From: Rhizobiales bacterium 2SD
Lineage (GTDB): Bacteria; Pseudomonadota; Alphaproteobacteria; Rhizobiales; Beijerinckiaceae
Assembly: GCA_005502805.1 (NCBI GenBank)
Contig: SCMY01000010.1
Span: forward strand, 175,471-239,470
Direction: 5' to 3'
Length of the DNA stretch: 64,000 nucleotides
The notes under the pieces were generated by a model. It was not told the origin of the DNA, did not search any database, and saw only the letters and a list, made by a program, of their open reading frames with translations. Positions 14,986-24,254 of this stretch are shown here, one piece after another (the stretch's first letter is position 1; the number at the start of each line of letters is the position of its first letter). The position numbers were made by a program, and so were the translations under genes.

Positions 14986-17430
14986 ATGAATGGAGCGGTC
15001 CGCTTCCTCCTGCCCGGGCTCGCCGGCGCAACGCCGGCCCCCGCTCTCGCCCAGGCCGAAGCGCTGCTTCCCCTGCGGGCCGATTGGCTCAGCACTGGCG
15101 GCCTCTCGCTGATTCTCGTCGGACTCGTCGTCTTCGCCACCACCACCTCGATCCTTTATGTTCGCGAGCGCTCGCGCTGGACGAGACGTGAGGGAGAGCT
15201 CGCCGCCGGGTTGGAGGCGACGCGCGGTCATCAGGAGCGACTCGGCGCCCTGCTCGCAACGGATCGGCAGGTCGTTCTGAGCTGGGATGGGCCCAAGGCC
15301 AGCCCCATGGTCGAGGGCGACAGCGGTTTTCTCGGCATCGGCGGCTCTGCCCCGGCGCTGGCTTACGGCACCTGGGCGCCGCCGGCCGAAGCCAAACGGC
15401 TCGAACTCGCGACCGAGGCGCTCAAGGAGCATGGCGAGGCCTTCGCCTTCACCTTCAAGGCCAAAGCCGGGCGCTATGTCGACGCCGAGGGTCGGCCGGT
15501 CGCCGGCCGCGCCGTGATCCGCCTGCGCGAGGTCGGCGGCGAGCGGGCCCGGGCGTTGGCGCTGGAGGACGAGCTCGGCAAGCTCGCGAGCGATCATGCC
15601 GCACTCACCACACTGCTGGCCGGCGTGCCGCAGCCGGTCTGGATGCGCGCGACCGATGGCCGCCTGACATGGGTCAACGCCGCCTATGCCCGCGCCGTCG
15701 AGGCCTCCGACAGCCAGCAGGCCGTCAAGGCCGGACTGGATCTTTTCGACCGCAGCGAGCGTGAGGCGGCCGCCAAGGCCCGCAAGGACGGCCGCATCTT
15801 CCAGCGGCGCGCGCCCGTCGTCATGGCTGGTCAGCGCCGTATCGTCGACGTCATGGAGACGCCGACGCCCTCGGGCTATGCCGGCATCGCGACCGATATG
15901 AGCGAGCTGGAGGCGGTGCGCGCCGACCTGCAGCGCCAGATGGATGCGCATGTACGCACCCTCGACCGGCTGAAGACCGGCGTCGCCGTCTTCGACGCCT
16001 CGCAGCGGCTGGTCTATCGCAACAGCGGCTACGAGGCGCTCTGGTCGCTCGATCCCGGCTTTCTCGATTCCAGCCCGAGCGATGGCGAGATCCTCGATCG
16101 CCTGCGCACCGAACGCCGCCTGCCCGAACTCGGCGACTACCGTACCTGGAAGGCCCAGGTGCACGCTGCCTACACGGCGCCGCGCGCCAGCGAGGATTGG
16201 TGGTACCTGCCGGATGGCCGCACCGTTCACGTCGTCGCCAGCCCGAACCCGCAGGGTGGCGTCACCTATCTCTTCGACGACGAGACAGAGCGTTTCACCC
16301 TCGAATCACGCTTCAATGCGCTCTCCCGCACGCAGCGTGAGACGCTCGATTCATTGCGCGAGGGTGTCGCCGTGTTCGGTTCGGACGGGCGCCTCAAGCT
16401 TTCCAATCCGGCTTTCGCCCAGCTCTGGAAGCTCTCGGCCGAGCGTGCCGCTACCGCGCCGCATATCGACGAGGTCGTGGCGCTCAGCCGGCCGCTCTTC
16501 CCGGACGACGCCGTCTGGACCGAGATCCGCAGCGCCGTCGCCGGCGTGCGCGATGCCCGCGAGGACTATCGCTGCCATATGGAACGCCGCGACGGCACGG
16601 TGCTCGACTGCACTGCCGCGCCGCTGCCGGATGGCGCGACGCTCATCACCTTCGCCGACGTCACCGCCGGCGTGAATGTCGAGCGGGCCCTGACCGAGCG
16701 CAACGAGGCCCTGGAGCGCGTCTCGCGGCTGCGCGAGGAATTCGTCCACCACGTTTCCTACGAGCTGCGCTCGCCGCTGACCAACATCATCGGCTTTGCG
16801 CAATTGCTCGGCGAGGAGACGGTCGGCGCGCTCAATGACAAGCAGCGCGACTATGCAGGGCACATCGTTCGCTCCTCCGGCGCGCTGCTCGCCATCATCA
16901 ACGACATTCTCGACCTCGCCTCGATCGACAATGGCGCGCTCGCCCTCGATCTCGAGGAGGTCGATGTCGCCAAGACCATCGCCCAGGCCGCGACCGGGCT
17001 GCAGGACCGCCTCGCCGACAGCAAGCTCAGGCTCCAGGTCGACATCGCCCCGCAGACCGGCCCCTTGCGCGCCGATTCCAAGCGCCTGCGCCAGATCCTG
17101 TTCAACCTGCTCTCCAACGCCATCGGCTTCTCGCAGCCCGGCCAGACCATCCACGTCAGCGCCGGCCGGGTCGGCGGCGAGATCCGCATCACTGTCGCCG
17201 ATGAGGGCCGCGGCATTCCGGACGAGGTCAAGGAGAAGGTGTTCGACCGCTTCGAGAGCCATTCACTGGGCTCGCGTCATCGCGGTGTCGGGCTCGGCCT
17301 CTCGATGGTGCGCTCGATCGTCGAATTGCATGGCGGCCGCGTCGAGCTCGATTCCGCTTTGGGCAAGGGCACCCGCGTCACCGCCGTCTTCCCGCCGGAG
17401 GGCATGCGCATCTCGGACGCCGCTGAATGA
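14986..17430 (+). CDS. divL: DivL-like PAS tyrosine-box kinase homologue
   Basis: About 814 residues: an N-terminal segment with one membrane helix (residues 40-60), three PAS-like domains, a HisKA dimerisation domain and a HATPase domain. The H-box reads FVHHVSYELRSPLTNI, so Tyr592 (codon 16759-16761) replaces the phospho-accepting His. That substitution defines DivL, which in Caulobacter binds DivK-P and steers CckA toward kinase or phosphatase activity and so controls CtrA. ATP-binding boxes (NLLSNAIGF, ADEGRGIP, GVGLGLSMV) remain intact. The start is uncertain: Met codons at 14956 and 14986 are both reasonable. The tsaE fusion gene overlaps the end by 4 bp. Confidence 0.9.
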   Translation: MNGAVRFLLPGLAGATPAPALAQAEALLPLRADWLSTGGLSLILVGLVVFATTTSILYVRERSRWTRREGELAAGLEATRGHQERLGALLATDRQVVLSWDGPKASPMVEGDSGFLGIGGSAPALAYGTWAPPAEAKRLELATEALKEHGEAFAFTFKAKAGRYVDAEGRPVAGRAVIRLREVGGERARALALEDELGKLASDHAALTTLLAGVPQPVWMRATDGRLTWVNAAYARAVEASDSQQAVKAGLDLFDRSEREAAAKARKDGRIFQRRAPVVMAGQRRIVDVMETPTPSGYAGIATDMSELEAVRADLQRQMDAHVRTLDRLKTGVAVFDASQRLVYRNSGYEALWSLDPGFLDSSPSDGEILDRLRTERRLPELGDYRTWKAQVHAAYTAPRASEDWWYLPDGRTVHVVASPNPQGGVTYLFDDETERFTLESRFNALSRTQRETLDSLREGVAVFGSDGRLKLSNPAFAQLWKLSAERAATAPHIDEVVALSRPLFPDDAVWTEIRSAVAGVRDAREDYRCHMERRDGTVLDCTAAPLPDGATLITFADVTAGVNVERALTERNEALERVSRLREEFVHHVSYELRSPLTNIIGFAQLLGEETVGALNDKQRDYAGHIVRSSGALLAIINDILDLASIDNGALALDLEEVDVAKTIAQAATGLQDRLADSKLRLQVDIAPQTGPLRADSKRLRQILFNLLSNAIGFSQPGQTIHVSAGRVGGEIRITVADEGRGIPDEVKEKVFDRFESHSLGSRHRGVGLGLSMVRSIVELHGGRVELDSALGKGTRVTAVFPPEGMRISDAAE

Positions 17431-19049
17431 CTGACGAAGCCGCGCGGGCGGGTACGCATACCGTCATCCTGCCGGACGAGGCCGCGACGGTGCGGCTGGC
17501 GCAGGACATTGCCGACATCTTGAAAACCGGCGACATCGTCGCGCTCTCCGGCCATCTCGGCGCCGGCAAGTCGCTGCTGGCGCGGGCCATGCTGCGCCGC
17601 CTCGCCGATGATGCGGCGCTGGAGGCGCCGAGCCCGACCTTCACGCTGGTGCAGAGCTATGACAGCCCGCGCGGTCTCTTGCTCCATGCTGATCTCTACC
17701 GCGTCCGCACACCCGACGAACTCGACGATATCGGCCTGATCGAGGATCTCGATCTGGCCGTCACCATCGTCGAGTGGCCCGACCGAGCCGGCACGCGCCT
17801 GCCGGCGGGGCGGCGGCTCGACATCGTGCTGGAGGTTGATCCCGACAATCCCGAAACGGGGCGGATCGCGACGCTCTCCGGCGGAGTACTCTGGCGCCAG
17901 CGGCTGGCGCTCGCGATCGGCGCCCGCCGCCTGATCGACGAAGCCGGCTGGAGCGAGGCGAAGCGCGAGTTCATGCTCGGCGACGCCTCCAGCCGCGCCT
18001 ATGAGCGCCTGGTCAGGCCGTCGGGCGAGACCGCGATCCTGATGATCTCGCCGCCGCGCCCGGACGGTCCGGCGATCCGGCAGGGCAAGCCCTACAGCGC
18101 CATCGCCCATCTCGCCGAGACCGTCGACGCCTTCGTCGCCATGGACAAGGGCCTGCGCTCGCTCGGTCTCTCCGCGCCCGAGATCCTGGCGCAGGATCTC
18201 GTCACCGGCCTGCTGATCATCGAGGACCTCGGCGCCGAGCCTGTAGTCGGCGAAGACGGTCCGATTCCTGAACGCTACGAGGCCGCGGCCCGGCTCCTCG
18301 CCGAACTGCACCGGCATGCCCTGCCGACCATCCTGCCGGTGGCCGAAGCCCGCGACCATGTCTTGCCCGACTATGACCGCGAGGCGCTCGGCATCGAGAC
18401 CGAGCTGGTGCTCGACTGGTATGCCCCCCACATTGCCGGCGTCACCTTGCCGGCAGTGACGCGGGCCGAGTTCAGCCGCATCTGGGAGAAACTCTTCGAC
18501 GAGCTCTTCGAGACGCCGGCGACCTGGACCTTGCGCGACTATCACTCGCCGAACCTGCTTTGGCTCGCCGATCGCGTCGGCCATGCCCGGCTCGGCCTGA
18601 TCGACTTCCAGGATTCGGTGCTCGGCCACCCCGCCTATGACCTCGTCTCGCTCGGCCAGGACGCCCGCGTCGACGTGCCGGCGGCGCTGGAATTGCGCCT
18701 GCTCGCCGCCTATGCCGGGGCGCGGCGCGGCACCGATCCGAGCTTTGACCTGCCGGGCTTCGCCCGCGCCTATGCGATCCTCGGCGCCCAGCGTAACACC
18801 AAGATCGCCGGCATTTTCGCCCGGCTCGACCGCCGCGACGGCAAGCCCGGCTATCTCAAGCATCTGCCGCGGATCGAGACTTACCTGCGCCGCAACCTCG
18901 AACAGCCGGCGCTCGCCGAGCTGAAGGCCTGGTACGAGACCTATCTGCCCAAGCTCTATGCCGGGCAGGAGGAGCCGCGAGCGAAAGCCGAGGCCGATCC
19001 CGCCGAGCAGGATCGGCCTGAGCCTGTGTCTGAGCAGGACAAGGCCTGA
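17427..19049 (+). CDS. TsaE ATPase fused to AmgK-like sugar kinase
   Basis: A 540-residue two-domain protein. Residues 1-155 are TsaE, the ATPase needed for tRNA t6A37 formation with TsaB and TsaD; its P-loop GHLGAGKS is at 42-49, followed by the TFTLVQSY block. Residues about 180-500 are an aminoglycoside-phosphotransferase-like kinase with LRDYHSPNLLWL as catalytic loop and GLIDFQDSVLGH as the metal-binding segment. These resemble AmgK, the anomeric MurNAc/GlcNAc kinase of cell-wall recycling. A short acidic tail follows. The start overlaps the divL stop. The usual partner gene murU is not next to it; a convergent SMP-30 gene begins 12 bp later. Confidence 0.88.
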   Translation: MTDEAARAGTHTVILPDEAATVRLAQDIADILKTGDIVALSGHLGAGKSLLARAMLRRLADDAALEAPSPTFTLVQSYDSPRGLLLHADLYRVRTPDELDDIGLIEDLDLAVTIVEWPDRAGTRLPAGRRLDIVLEVDPDNPETGRIATLSGGVLWRQRLALAIGARRLIDEAGWSEAKREFMLGDASSRAYERLVRPSGETAILMISPPRPDGPAIRQGKPYSAIAHLAETVDAFVAMDKGLRSLGLSAPEILAQDLVTGLLIIEDLGAEPVVGEDGPIPERYEAAARLLAELHRHALPTILPVAEARDHVLPDYDREALGIETELVLDWYAPHIAGVTLPAVTRAEFSRIWEKLFDELFETPATWTLRDYHSPNLLWLADRVGHARLGLIDFQDSVLGHPAYDLVSLGQDARVDVPAALELRLLAAYAGARRGTDPSFDLPGFARAYAILGAQRNTKIAGIFARLDRRDGKPGYLKHLPRIETYLRRNLEQPALAELKAWYETYLPKLYAGQEEPRAKAEADPAEQDRPEPVSEQDKA

Positions 19050-19061
19050 GCCGGGCGCTGC

Positions 19062-20285
19062 TCAGCCCGGCCCGGCGCCCTGCGTGCCGAGATAGACCGC
19101 ATAGAGCGACTGGCTCGCCGCCATGAACAACCGGTTGCGCTTCGGCCCGCCGAAGCAGACATTGCCGCAGACCTCCGGCAGGCGGATCCGGCCGATCAGC
19201 TTGCCCTCGGGGTTGAAGCAGAGCACGCCGTTATAGCCGACGGCGCGCCCGGCATTGCTGGAAGCCCAGAGATTGCCCTGCACGTCGCAGCGCAACCCGT
19301 CCGGCCCGCATTTCACCCCGTCGACCATGCAGTCCGAGAACAGCTTGCCGTTGGAGAGCTTGTTGTCGGCGCCGACATCGAAGACGTGAATGTCGCCCTT
19401 GCCGCCGGCGCCGGTATCGCCGGGCCCCTTGCCAGTCGAGGCGATGTAGAGCTTCTTGTAATCCGGCGAGAAGCACAGCCCGTTCGGATCGGGCACCTGC
19501 TGCTCGGTGACGACGAGGTCGACCCGGCCGCTCGGATCGATCCGGTAGCAGTTCGTCGGCAATTCCCGCTTGTAGAAGCCGATCTCGGGCGGCTGGCCGA
19601 GGCGGGGATTGATCTTTCCGCTGGCATTGCTCGGCCCGCCGGCCGCGTCGGGCGCGCCCTCATAGAGCTGGCCGCCATAGGGCGGGTCGGTGAACCAGTA
19701 GCTGCCGTCGGGATGCTGGACGACGTCGTTCGGCGAATTCAGCCGCTTGCCGTCGAATTTGTCGGCGAGGATCGTCACCGAGCCGTCGAGCTCGTAGCGC
19801 ACGACGCGGCGGTTGAGATGCTCGCAGGAGAGCTGCCGGCCCTGAAAATCGAAGCTGTTGCCGTTGCTGTTGCCCGAGGGCGTGCGGAAGACGCTGACAC
19901 GGCCATCGTCCTCGAGCCAGCGCATCTGCCGGTTGTTCGGGATGTCGCTCCAGACCAGATAGCGCCCCTGCGCGTTCCAGGCCGGGCCTTCCGCCCAAAG
20001 CGCGCCGGTCCAGAGTCGCTGGATCGCGGCATTGGGCTGGGCCAGCCCCTCGAAGGCGGGATCGACGGCGAGGACGTCCGGGTCCCAGAAATAGGTGGTC
20101 GGCGCACCATTGCGGCTGAAATCGCGCGGCGGCGTGGTGATCGTGCTCGGTGGGCCGGGCCGAGCGGCCGGAGCCTGCGCCAGGGCCGTGTCGGCGGCGG
20201 CTACGAGCGCTCCCGCCCCAGCGGCCTGCAACAGGCGGCGTCTTGACAAGGTGGGACGTGATTCATCGATTGTGCTTTGCTGCAT
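19062..20285 (-). CDS. Tat-exported SMP-30/gluconolactonase family protein
   Basis: A 407-residue protein with a twin-arginine signal: SRRRLLQAAGAGALVAA near residues 14-30, with a likely cleavage after ALAQA. The mature part is an SMP-30/LRE-type six-bladed propeller with EGPAW, SPNDVV and DPNGLCFSPD blocks, as in sugar lactonases. It would act in the periplasm on a lactone, but the substrate is unknown. It ends 12 bp from the convergent tsaE-amgK gene. A LacI-like palindrome lies 131 bp upstream of the start. Confidence 0.88.
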   Translation of the reverse strand: MQQSTIDESRPTLSRRRLLQAAGAGALVAAADTALAQAPAARPGPPSTITTPPRDFSRNGAPTTYFWDPDVLAVDPAFEGLAQPNAAIQRLWTGALWAEGPAWNAQGRYLVWSDIPNNRQMRWLEDDGRVSVFRTPSGNSNGNSFDFQGRQLSCEHLNRRVVRYELDGSVTILADKFDGKRLNSPNDVVQHPDGSYWFTDPPYGGQLYEGAPDAAGGPSNASGKINPRLGQPPEIGFYKRELPTNCYRIDPSGRVDLVVTEQQVPDPNGLCFSPDYKKLYIASTGKGPGDTGAGGKGDIHVFDVGADNKLSNGKLFSDCMVDGVKCGPDGLRCDVQGNLWASSNAGRAVGYNGVLCFNPEGKLIGRIRLPEVCGNVCFGGPKRNRLFMAASQSLYAVYLGTQGAGPG

Positions 20286-20415
20286 CGCTGACCTCCCTGG
20301 GTTGAACGGTGCCGTTCCTACCCGGGTATCGGGAGCGCCGATTGCGGCGGTGACGTGGCGGAAAGCGCTCGTCTCGTCATGGTAAACCCTGCTCGAACAG
20401 GGCTTCTCATCGACC

Positions 20416-20427
20416 TAAATCGGTTTA
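20416..20427. promoter_or_regulatory. TAAATCGGTTTA LacI-like palindrome upstream of SMP-30 gene
   Basis: The 12-bp near-palindrome TAAAT-CG-GTTTA with a central CG is embedded in CCTAAATCGGTTTAAAG. It sits in the 180-bp gap between hemW and the SMP-30 gene, upstream of the latter. It resembles the pckA-upstream palindrome and could be a LacI-family operator. Confidence 0.4.
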
Positions 20428-20465
20428 AAGATACCGAGTCCGAAGATCACTGCTACGGTCCGCCT

Positions 20466-21668
20466 TCAGGCGGCGAGATCGGCGACGAGCGCGTCGAGCA
20501 GCAAGGCGCCTTCCGGCGTCGCGGCGAGCCGCCCATTCGGCTTGCGGGTGAGGAAGCCCTCGGCGATCAGGCTGCCGATGCGGTTGCCGTTGAGCTTGCG
20601 GCCGGCGAGCCCCTCGAACACATCGAGATCGATGCCTTCGACGAGCCGCAGGCCCATCAGCAGGTATTCGTCGCCTTGCGCCTCGGCCGAGAGCTTCTCG
20701 TTCTCGATCAGCGCGTCGCCGCCGGCCTCGATCCGCTCCAGCCAGGTCTCCGGGCGCTTCTCGGTCGATTGCGCATAGCGGCCGTCCGCCGTCACCAGCC
20801 GGCCATGGGCGCCCGGCCCGATCCCGGCATATTCGCCATAGTGCCAGTAGATCAGGTTGTGCCGGCATTCCGCGCCCGGCCGGGCATGGTTCGAGATCTC
20901 GTAGACCGGCAGGCCGTGCTTGGCGGTGATCTCCTGCGTCAGCTCGTAGAGCGCCGCGCCCGCATCGGGATCGGGAATGGCCAGCTTGCCGGCCTTGTAG
21001 AGCTGGTCGAAGGCGGTGCCGGGCTCGATGGTGAGCTGGTAGAGCGAAAGGTGCTCTGCCGCATGGCTGATGGCCAGCTCCAGCTCCGCCTGCCACAGCG
21101 CCGGCGTCTGCCCGGGCGAGCGGGCATAGATCAGGTCGAAGGAATAGCGCTCGAAATAGCGCCGCGCGATCGCGACGGCATCGAGCGCCTCCTGGGCCGA
21201 ATGCATCCGGCCGAGCGATTTAAGGTCGGTATCGTTCAGCGCCTGCACGCCGAGAGAAACACGATTGACGCCGGCGGCGCGGAAATCGCGGAAGCGCCCG
21301 GCTTCGACGTTGGTCGGATTGGCCTCCAGCGAGACTTCGCAATTGGGATCGACGGCCCAGTGCTCGCCGATCGCATCGAGAATCGCGCCGACGGTCGCGC
21401 CCTCCATCAGCGAGGGCGTGCCGCCGCCGAAGAAGATCGAGGACACCGTGCGTCCGGGCGCCAGTTCGGCCCGCTGCGCGATCTCTCGCCGGAAGGCGGC
21501 GATGTAGCGCGCCTGGTCCGGCGGTTGGTGCCGGACATGGCTGTTGAAGTCGCAATAGGGGCATTTGGCCAGGCAGAATGGCCAATGCACATAGACGGCA
21601 AAGCCGGCATCCGCGGTCGGATGTGCGGGTCCGCCGGGCCGCGCGGCAAGGGCGGCCGACAGGCTCAA
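20466..21668 (-). CDS. hemW: Radical SAM haem chaperone HemW
   Basis: A 400-residue HemN-like radical SAM protein. The iron-sulphur motif CLAKCPYCDFN (Cys32, Cys36, Cys39) is near the N-terminus, followed by FFGGGTPSLM and the C-terminal HemN domain. Members annotated as oxygen-independent coproporphyrinogen oxidase of this shorter type are mostly HemW, which delivers haem to respiratory enzymes rather than oxidising coproporphyrinogen. The start overlaps the rdgB stop by 4 bp; rph-rdgB-hemW form one unit. Confidence 0.92.
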   Translation of the reverse strand: MSLSAALAARPGGPAHPTADAGFAVYVHWPFCLAKCPYCDFNSHVRHQPPDQARYIAAFRREIAQRAELAPGRTVSSIFFGGGTPSLMEGATVGAILDAIGEHWAVDPNCEVSLEANPTNVEAGRFRDFRAAGVNRVSLGVQALNDTDLKSLGRMHSAQEALDAVAIARRYFERYSFDLIYARSPGQTPALWQAELELAISHAAEHLSLYQLTIEPGTAFDQLYKAGKLAIPDPDAGAALYELTQEITAKHGLPVYEISNHARPGAECRHNLIYWHYGEYAGIGPGAHGRLVTADGRYAQSTEKRPETWLERIEAGGDALIENEKLSAEAQGDEYLLMGLRLVEGIDLDVFEGLAGRKLNGNRIGSLIAEGFLTRKPNGRLAATPEGALLLDALVADLAA

Positions 21669-22312
21669 GCGGGCTTCCTCAGGCAGGCGGCCGCCAGCAC
21701 GTGGAAGGCGCGTGCCCGGTGCGACAGGCCGGGCGAGCCGTCCTGCGGGATGCCATGCTTCTGCTCGGAGGTCATCTCGCCGAAGGTCCTGTCGTGGCCG
21801 GCCGGCTGGAAGATCGGATCGTAGCCGAAGCCGGAAAGCCCACGCGGTGCGTCGACGATCTCGCCGAAGACACGGCCTTCGAACAATTCCTGATGCCCGT
21901 CCGGCCAGGCGATCACCAACGCCGAGACGAAATGCGCCTTGCGCTGCTCCGGCGTGGTCGCGCCGCGTTTTGCAAGCTCAGCCTGTACACGAGCCAGGGC
22001 CGGGGCGAAATCCTTGCCCGGCCCGGCCCAGTTGGCCGAGAACAGGCCGGGTGCGCCATCGAGCGCGTCGATGCAGACGCCGGAATCGTCGGCGAGCGAC
22101 GGCAGGCCGGAGGCGGCTGCCGCCGCAACCGCCTTGATCGCGGCGTTCTCGGCGAACATGTAGCCGTCCTCGACCGGCTCGGGCAGGCCGAGCTCGCCGG
22201 CCGAGACCAATTCGATCCCGTAGGGCGCCATCAGCTCGCGCATCTCGCGCAATTTGCCCTGGTTATGGGTCGCGATCACGACCTTGCCGGTGAGGAGGCG
22301 GTTGGTGGTCAT
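21665..22312 (-). CDS. rdgB: XTP/dITP diphosphatase (RdgB/HAM1)
   Basis: A 215-residue nucleotide pyrophosphatase that removes non-canonical purines such as dITP and XTP from the pool. ATHNQGK at residues 14-20 is the substrate-binding start of the family, and the block LADDSGVCIDALDGAPG holds the catalytic acidic residues. The C-terminal SHRARAF motif is also present. ATG 22312 is chosen because the frame upstream (to 22501) lies within rph and has no ribosome site. It starts 4 nt after the rph stop and overlaps hemW. Confidence 0.94.
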   Translation of the reverse strand: MTTNRLLTGKVVIATHNQGKLREMRELMAPYGIELVSAGELGLPEPVEDGYMFAENAAIKAVAAAAASGLPSLADDSGVCIDALDGAPGLFSANWAGPGKDFAPALARVQAELAKRGATTPEQRKAHFVSALVIAWPDGHQELFEGRVFGEIVDAPRGLSGFGYDPIFQPAGHDRTFGEMTSEQKHGIPQDGSPGLSHRARAFHVLAAACLRKPA

Positions 22313-22316
22313 GGCG

Positions 22317-23033
22317 TCAGGCCACCGCCGCCTTCTGCAGGGCGACCAGCTTGCCGACGCCGCCCTTGGCGAGCTTGAGCAGGGCCAGCAGCTCCTCCTC
22401 CGAGAAGGGCGCGCCCTCGGCCGTGCCCTGCACCTCGACGAGGCCGCCAGCGCCGGTGATGACGAAATTCGCGTCGGTCTGCGCGCCGGAATCCTCGACA
22501 TAGTCGAGATCGATCACCGGATTGCCGGCGACGATGCCGCAGGAGACGGCGGCGACATGATCCTTCAGCGGATTGGCGCCCTTCAGCATGCCGCGCCCTT
22601 CCATCCATTTCAGCGCGTCGTGCAGCGCGACCCAGGCGCCGGTGATCGAGGCGGTGCGGGTGCCGCCATCGGCCTGGAGCACGTCGCAGTCGACGACGAT
22701 CTGGCGCTCGCCGATCGCGGTCAGGTCGACCACGGCACGCAAGCTGCGCCCGACCAGGCGCTGGATCTCCTGGGTCCGGCCCGAGGGCTTGCCCGAGGTG
22801 ACCTCTCGGCGGGTGCGCTCATGCGTGGCGCGCGGCAGCATCGAATATTCGGCGGTGACCCAGCCCTTGCCGGTGCCGCGCAGCCAGGGCGGCCCCTTTT
22901 CCTCGACCGTCGCGGCGCAGAGCACCTTGGTCTCGCCGAAGCTGACCATGCACGAGCCTTCGGCATAGCGCACCACGCCGCGTTCCAGCGTGACCTTGCG
23001 CATCTCGTCGGCTGCGCGCTTCGAGGGTCTCAT
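22317..23033 (-). CDS. rph: Ribonuclease PH
   Basis: A 238-residue phosphorolytic 3'-5' exoribonuclease that trims tRNA 3' ends. The start MRPSKRAADEMRKV and the motifs GSCMVSFGETKVLCA, RSLRAVVDL and CDVLQADGGTRTASI are standard, and the length matches the family. The frame continues far upstream, but that part is antisense to hrcA and not real. It is the first gene of rph-rdgB-hemW and is divergent from hrcA across 138 bp. Confidence 0.96.
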   Translation of the reverse strand: MRPSKRAADEMRKVTLERGVVRYAEGSCMVSFGETKVLCAATVEEKGPPWLRGTGKGWVTAEYSMLPRATHERTRREVTSGKPSGRTQEIQRLVGRSLRAVVDLTAIGERQIVVDCDVLQADGGTRTASITGAWVALHDALKWMEGRGMLKGANPLKDHVAAVSCGIVAGNPVIDLDYVEDSGAQTDANFVITGAGGLVEVQGTAEGAPFSEEELLALLKLAKGGVGKLVALQKAAVA

Positions 23034-23171
23034 CGTGCCAATCCTGTGTTCTGGAGTCCGCGGCTTGTAGGCGCTTAAGCCGAGTGCGGCAAGGCGAACG
23101 GGCCGTGGGACTTGATCCGACTGCCTGCGCCGGGGACAATGGGCCATGAACCCGAGGTTGTTCGCCAAGGA

Positions 23172-24254
23172 ATGAGCGCCCATACCCGCCCGGAATCTCC
23201 CAGCGGCCTGATCGAGATCGATCAGCGCTCTCGCGAGATTTTTCGGCAGATCGTCGACGGCTATCTGACCACCGGCGAGCCGGTTGGCTCGCGCAACATT
23301 GCCCGCCTGCTGCCGATGGCCTTGTCGCCGGCGACGGTGCGCAACGTCATGACCGATCTGGAGATGGCCGGTCTGATCTACGCCCCACACACCTCGGCCG
23401 GGCGCCTGCCGACCGAGCGCGGCCTGCGCTTCTTCGTCGACGGCATGATGGAGGTCGGCAACCTCACCTCGGACGAGCGCTCGCGCATCGAGGCGCAGAT
23501 CAGGGCGGCCGCCAGCAACCGTTCGCTCGACCAGACGCTGACCGAGGCTTCGGCCCTGCTGTCGGGCCTGTCGCGCGGCGCCGGCGTCGTCGTCACCACC
23601 AAGGCCAATGCCCGCCTGCGCCATATCGAGTTCGTCAGGCTCGATGCCGGCCGGGCGCTCGCCGTGCTCGTCGCCGATGACGGCACTGTCGAGAACCGCA
23701 TCCTGGCGCTGCCGGCGGGCCTGCCGGCGTCGGCGCTTATCGAGGCCGGCAACTTCCTCAATGCCCGCATCGTCGGCAAGACGCTCGACGAGCTTCGCCG
23801 CGAGATCGCCGACAGCCGCAGCCAGATGGAGCGCGAGCTCGACGAATTGACCGCAAGGCTGGTCGAGACCGGCATCGCCACCACCTCTGGCCCCTCCAGC
23901 GACCGGCATCTGATCGTGCGCGGCCAGGCCAATCTGCTGGAGGATCTGAAGGCGCAGGAGGATCTGGAGCGCATCCGCCTGCTCTTCGCCGATCTGGAGA
24001 CGCAGACCGAGCTGATCGATCTGCTCTCGCGGGCCGAGGCCGGCGATGGCGTGCGCATCTTCATCGGCTCGGAGAACAAGCTGTTTTCGATGTCGGGCTC
24101 CTCGATCATCGCCGCGCCCTTCCGCGATGGCGGCCAGCGCATCGTCGGCGTCGTCGGTATCATCGGCCCGACCCGGCTGAACTACGCCCGGATCGTGCCG
24201 ATGGTCGATTACACCGCCAAGGTGGTCGGACGCCTGCTGGAGGGTGGCAGATGA
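23172..24254 (+). CDS. hrcA: Heat-inducible transcription repressor HrcA
   Basis: About 360 residues. HrcA represses groESL and related chaperone operons by binding CIRCE elements. The N-terminal winged helix contains EPVGSRNIARLLPMALSPATVRNVM and the following HTSAGRLPTERGLRFFVD block is diagnostic; the C-terminal domain ends in IGPTRLNYARIVPMVDY. ATG 23172 fits homologues, although Met 23139 is also in frame. No CIRCE palindrome is visible in the rph-hrcA gap. The usual downstream gene grpE is absent; an ankyrin protein gene overlaps the stop instead. Confidence 0.94.
   Translation: MSAHTRPESPSGLIEIDQRSREIFRQIVDGYLTTGEPVGSRNIARLLPMALSPATVRNVMTDLEMAGLIYAPHTSAGRLPTERGLRFFVDGMMEVGNLTSDERSRIEAQIRAAASNRSLDQTLTEASALLSGLSRGAGVVVTTKANARLRHIEFVRLDAGRALAVLVADDGTVENRILALPAGLPASALIEAGNFLNARIVGKTLDELRREIADSRSQMERELDELTARLVETGIATTSGPSSDRHLIVRGQANLLEDLKAQEDLERIRLLFADLETQTELIDLLSRAEAGDGVRIFIGSENKLFSMSGSSIIAAPFRDGGQRIVGVVGIIGPTRLNYARIVPMVDYTAKVVGRLLEGGR

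Noticed and set aside
16351..17262. Long antisense frames within divL, chvG, ahcY and phaZ
   Set aside because: Shadow frames caused by high GC; none has motifs and the sense strand is clearly coding.
23034..23171. CIRCE element in the rph-hrcA gap
   Set aside because: No TTAGCACTC-N9-GAGTGCTAA palindrome is present.
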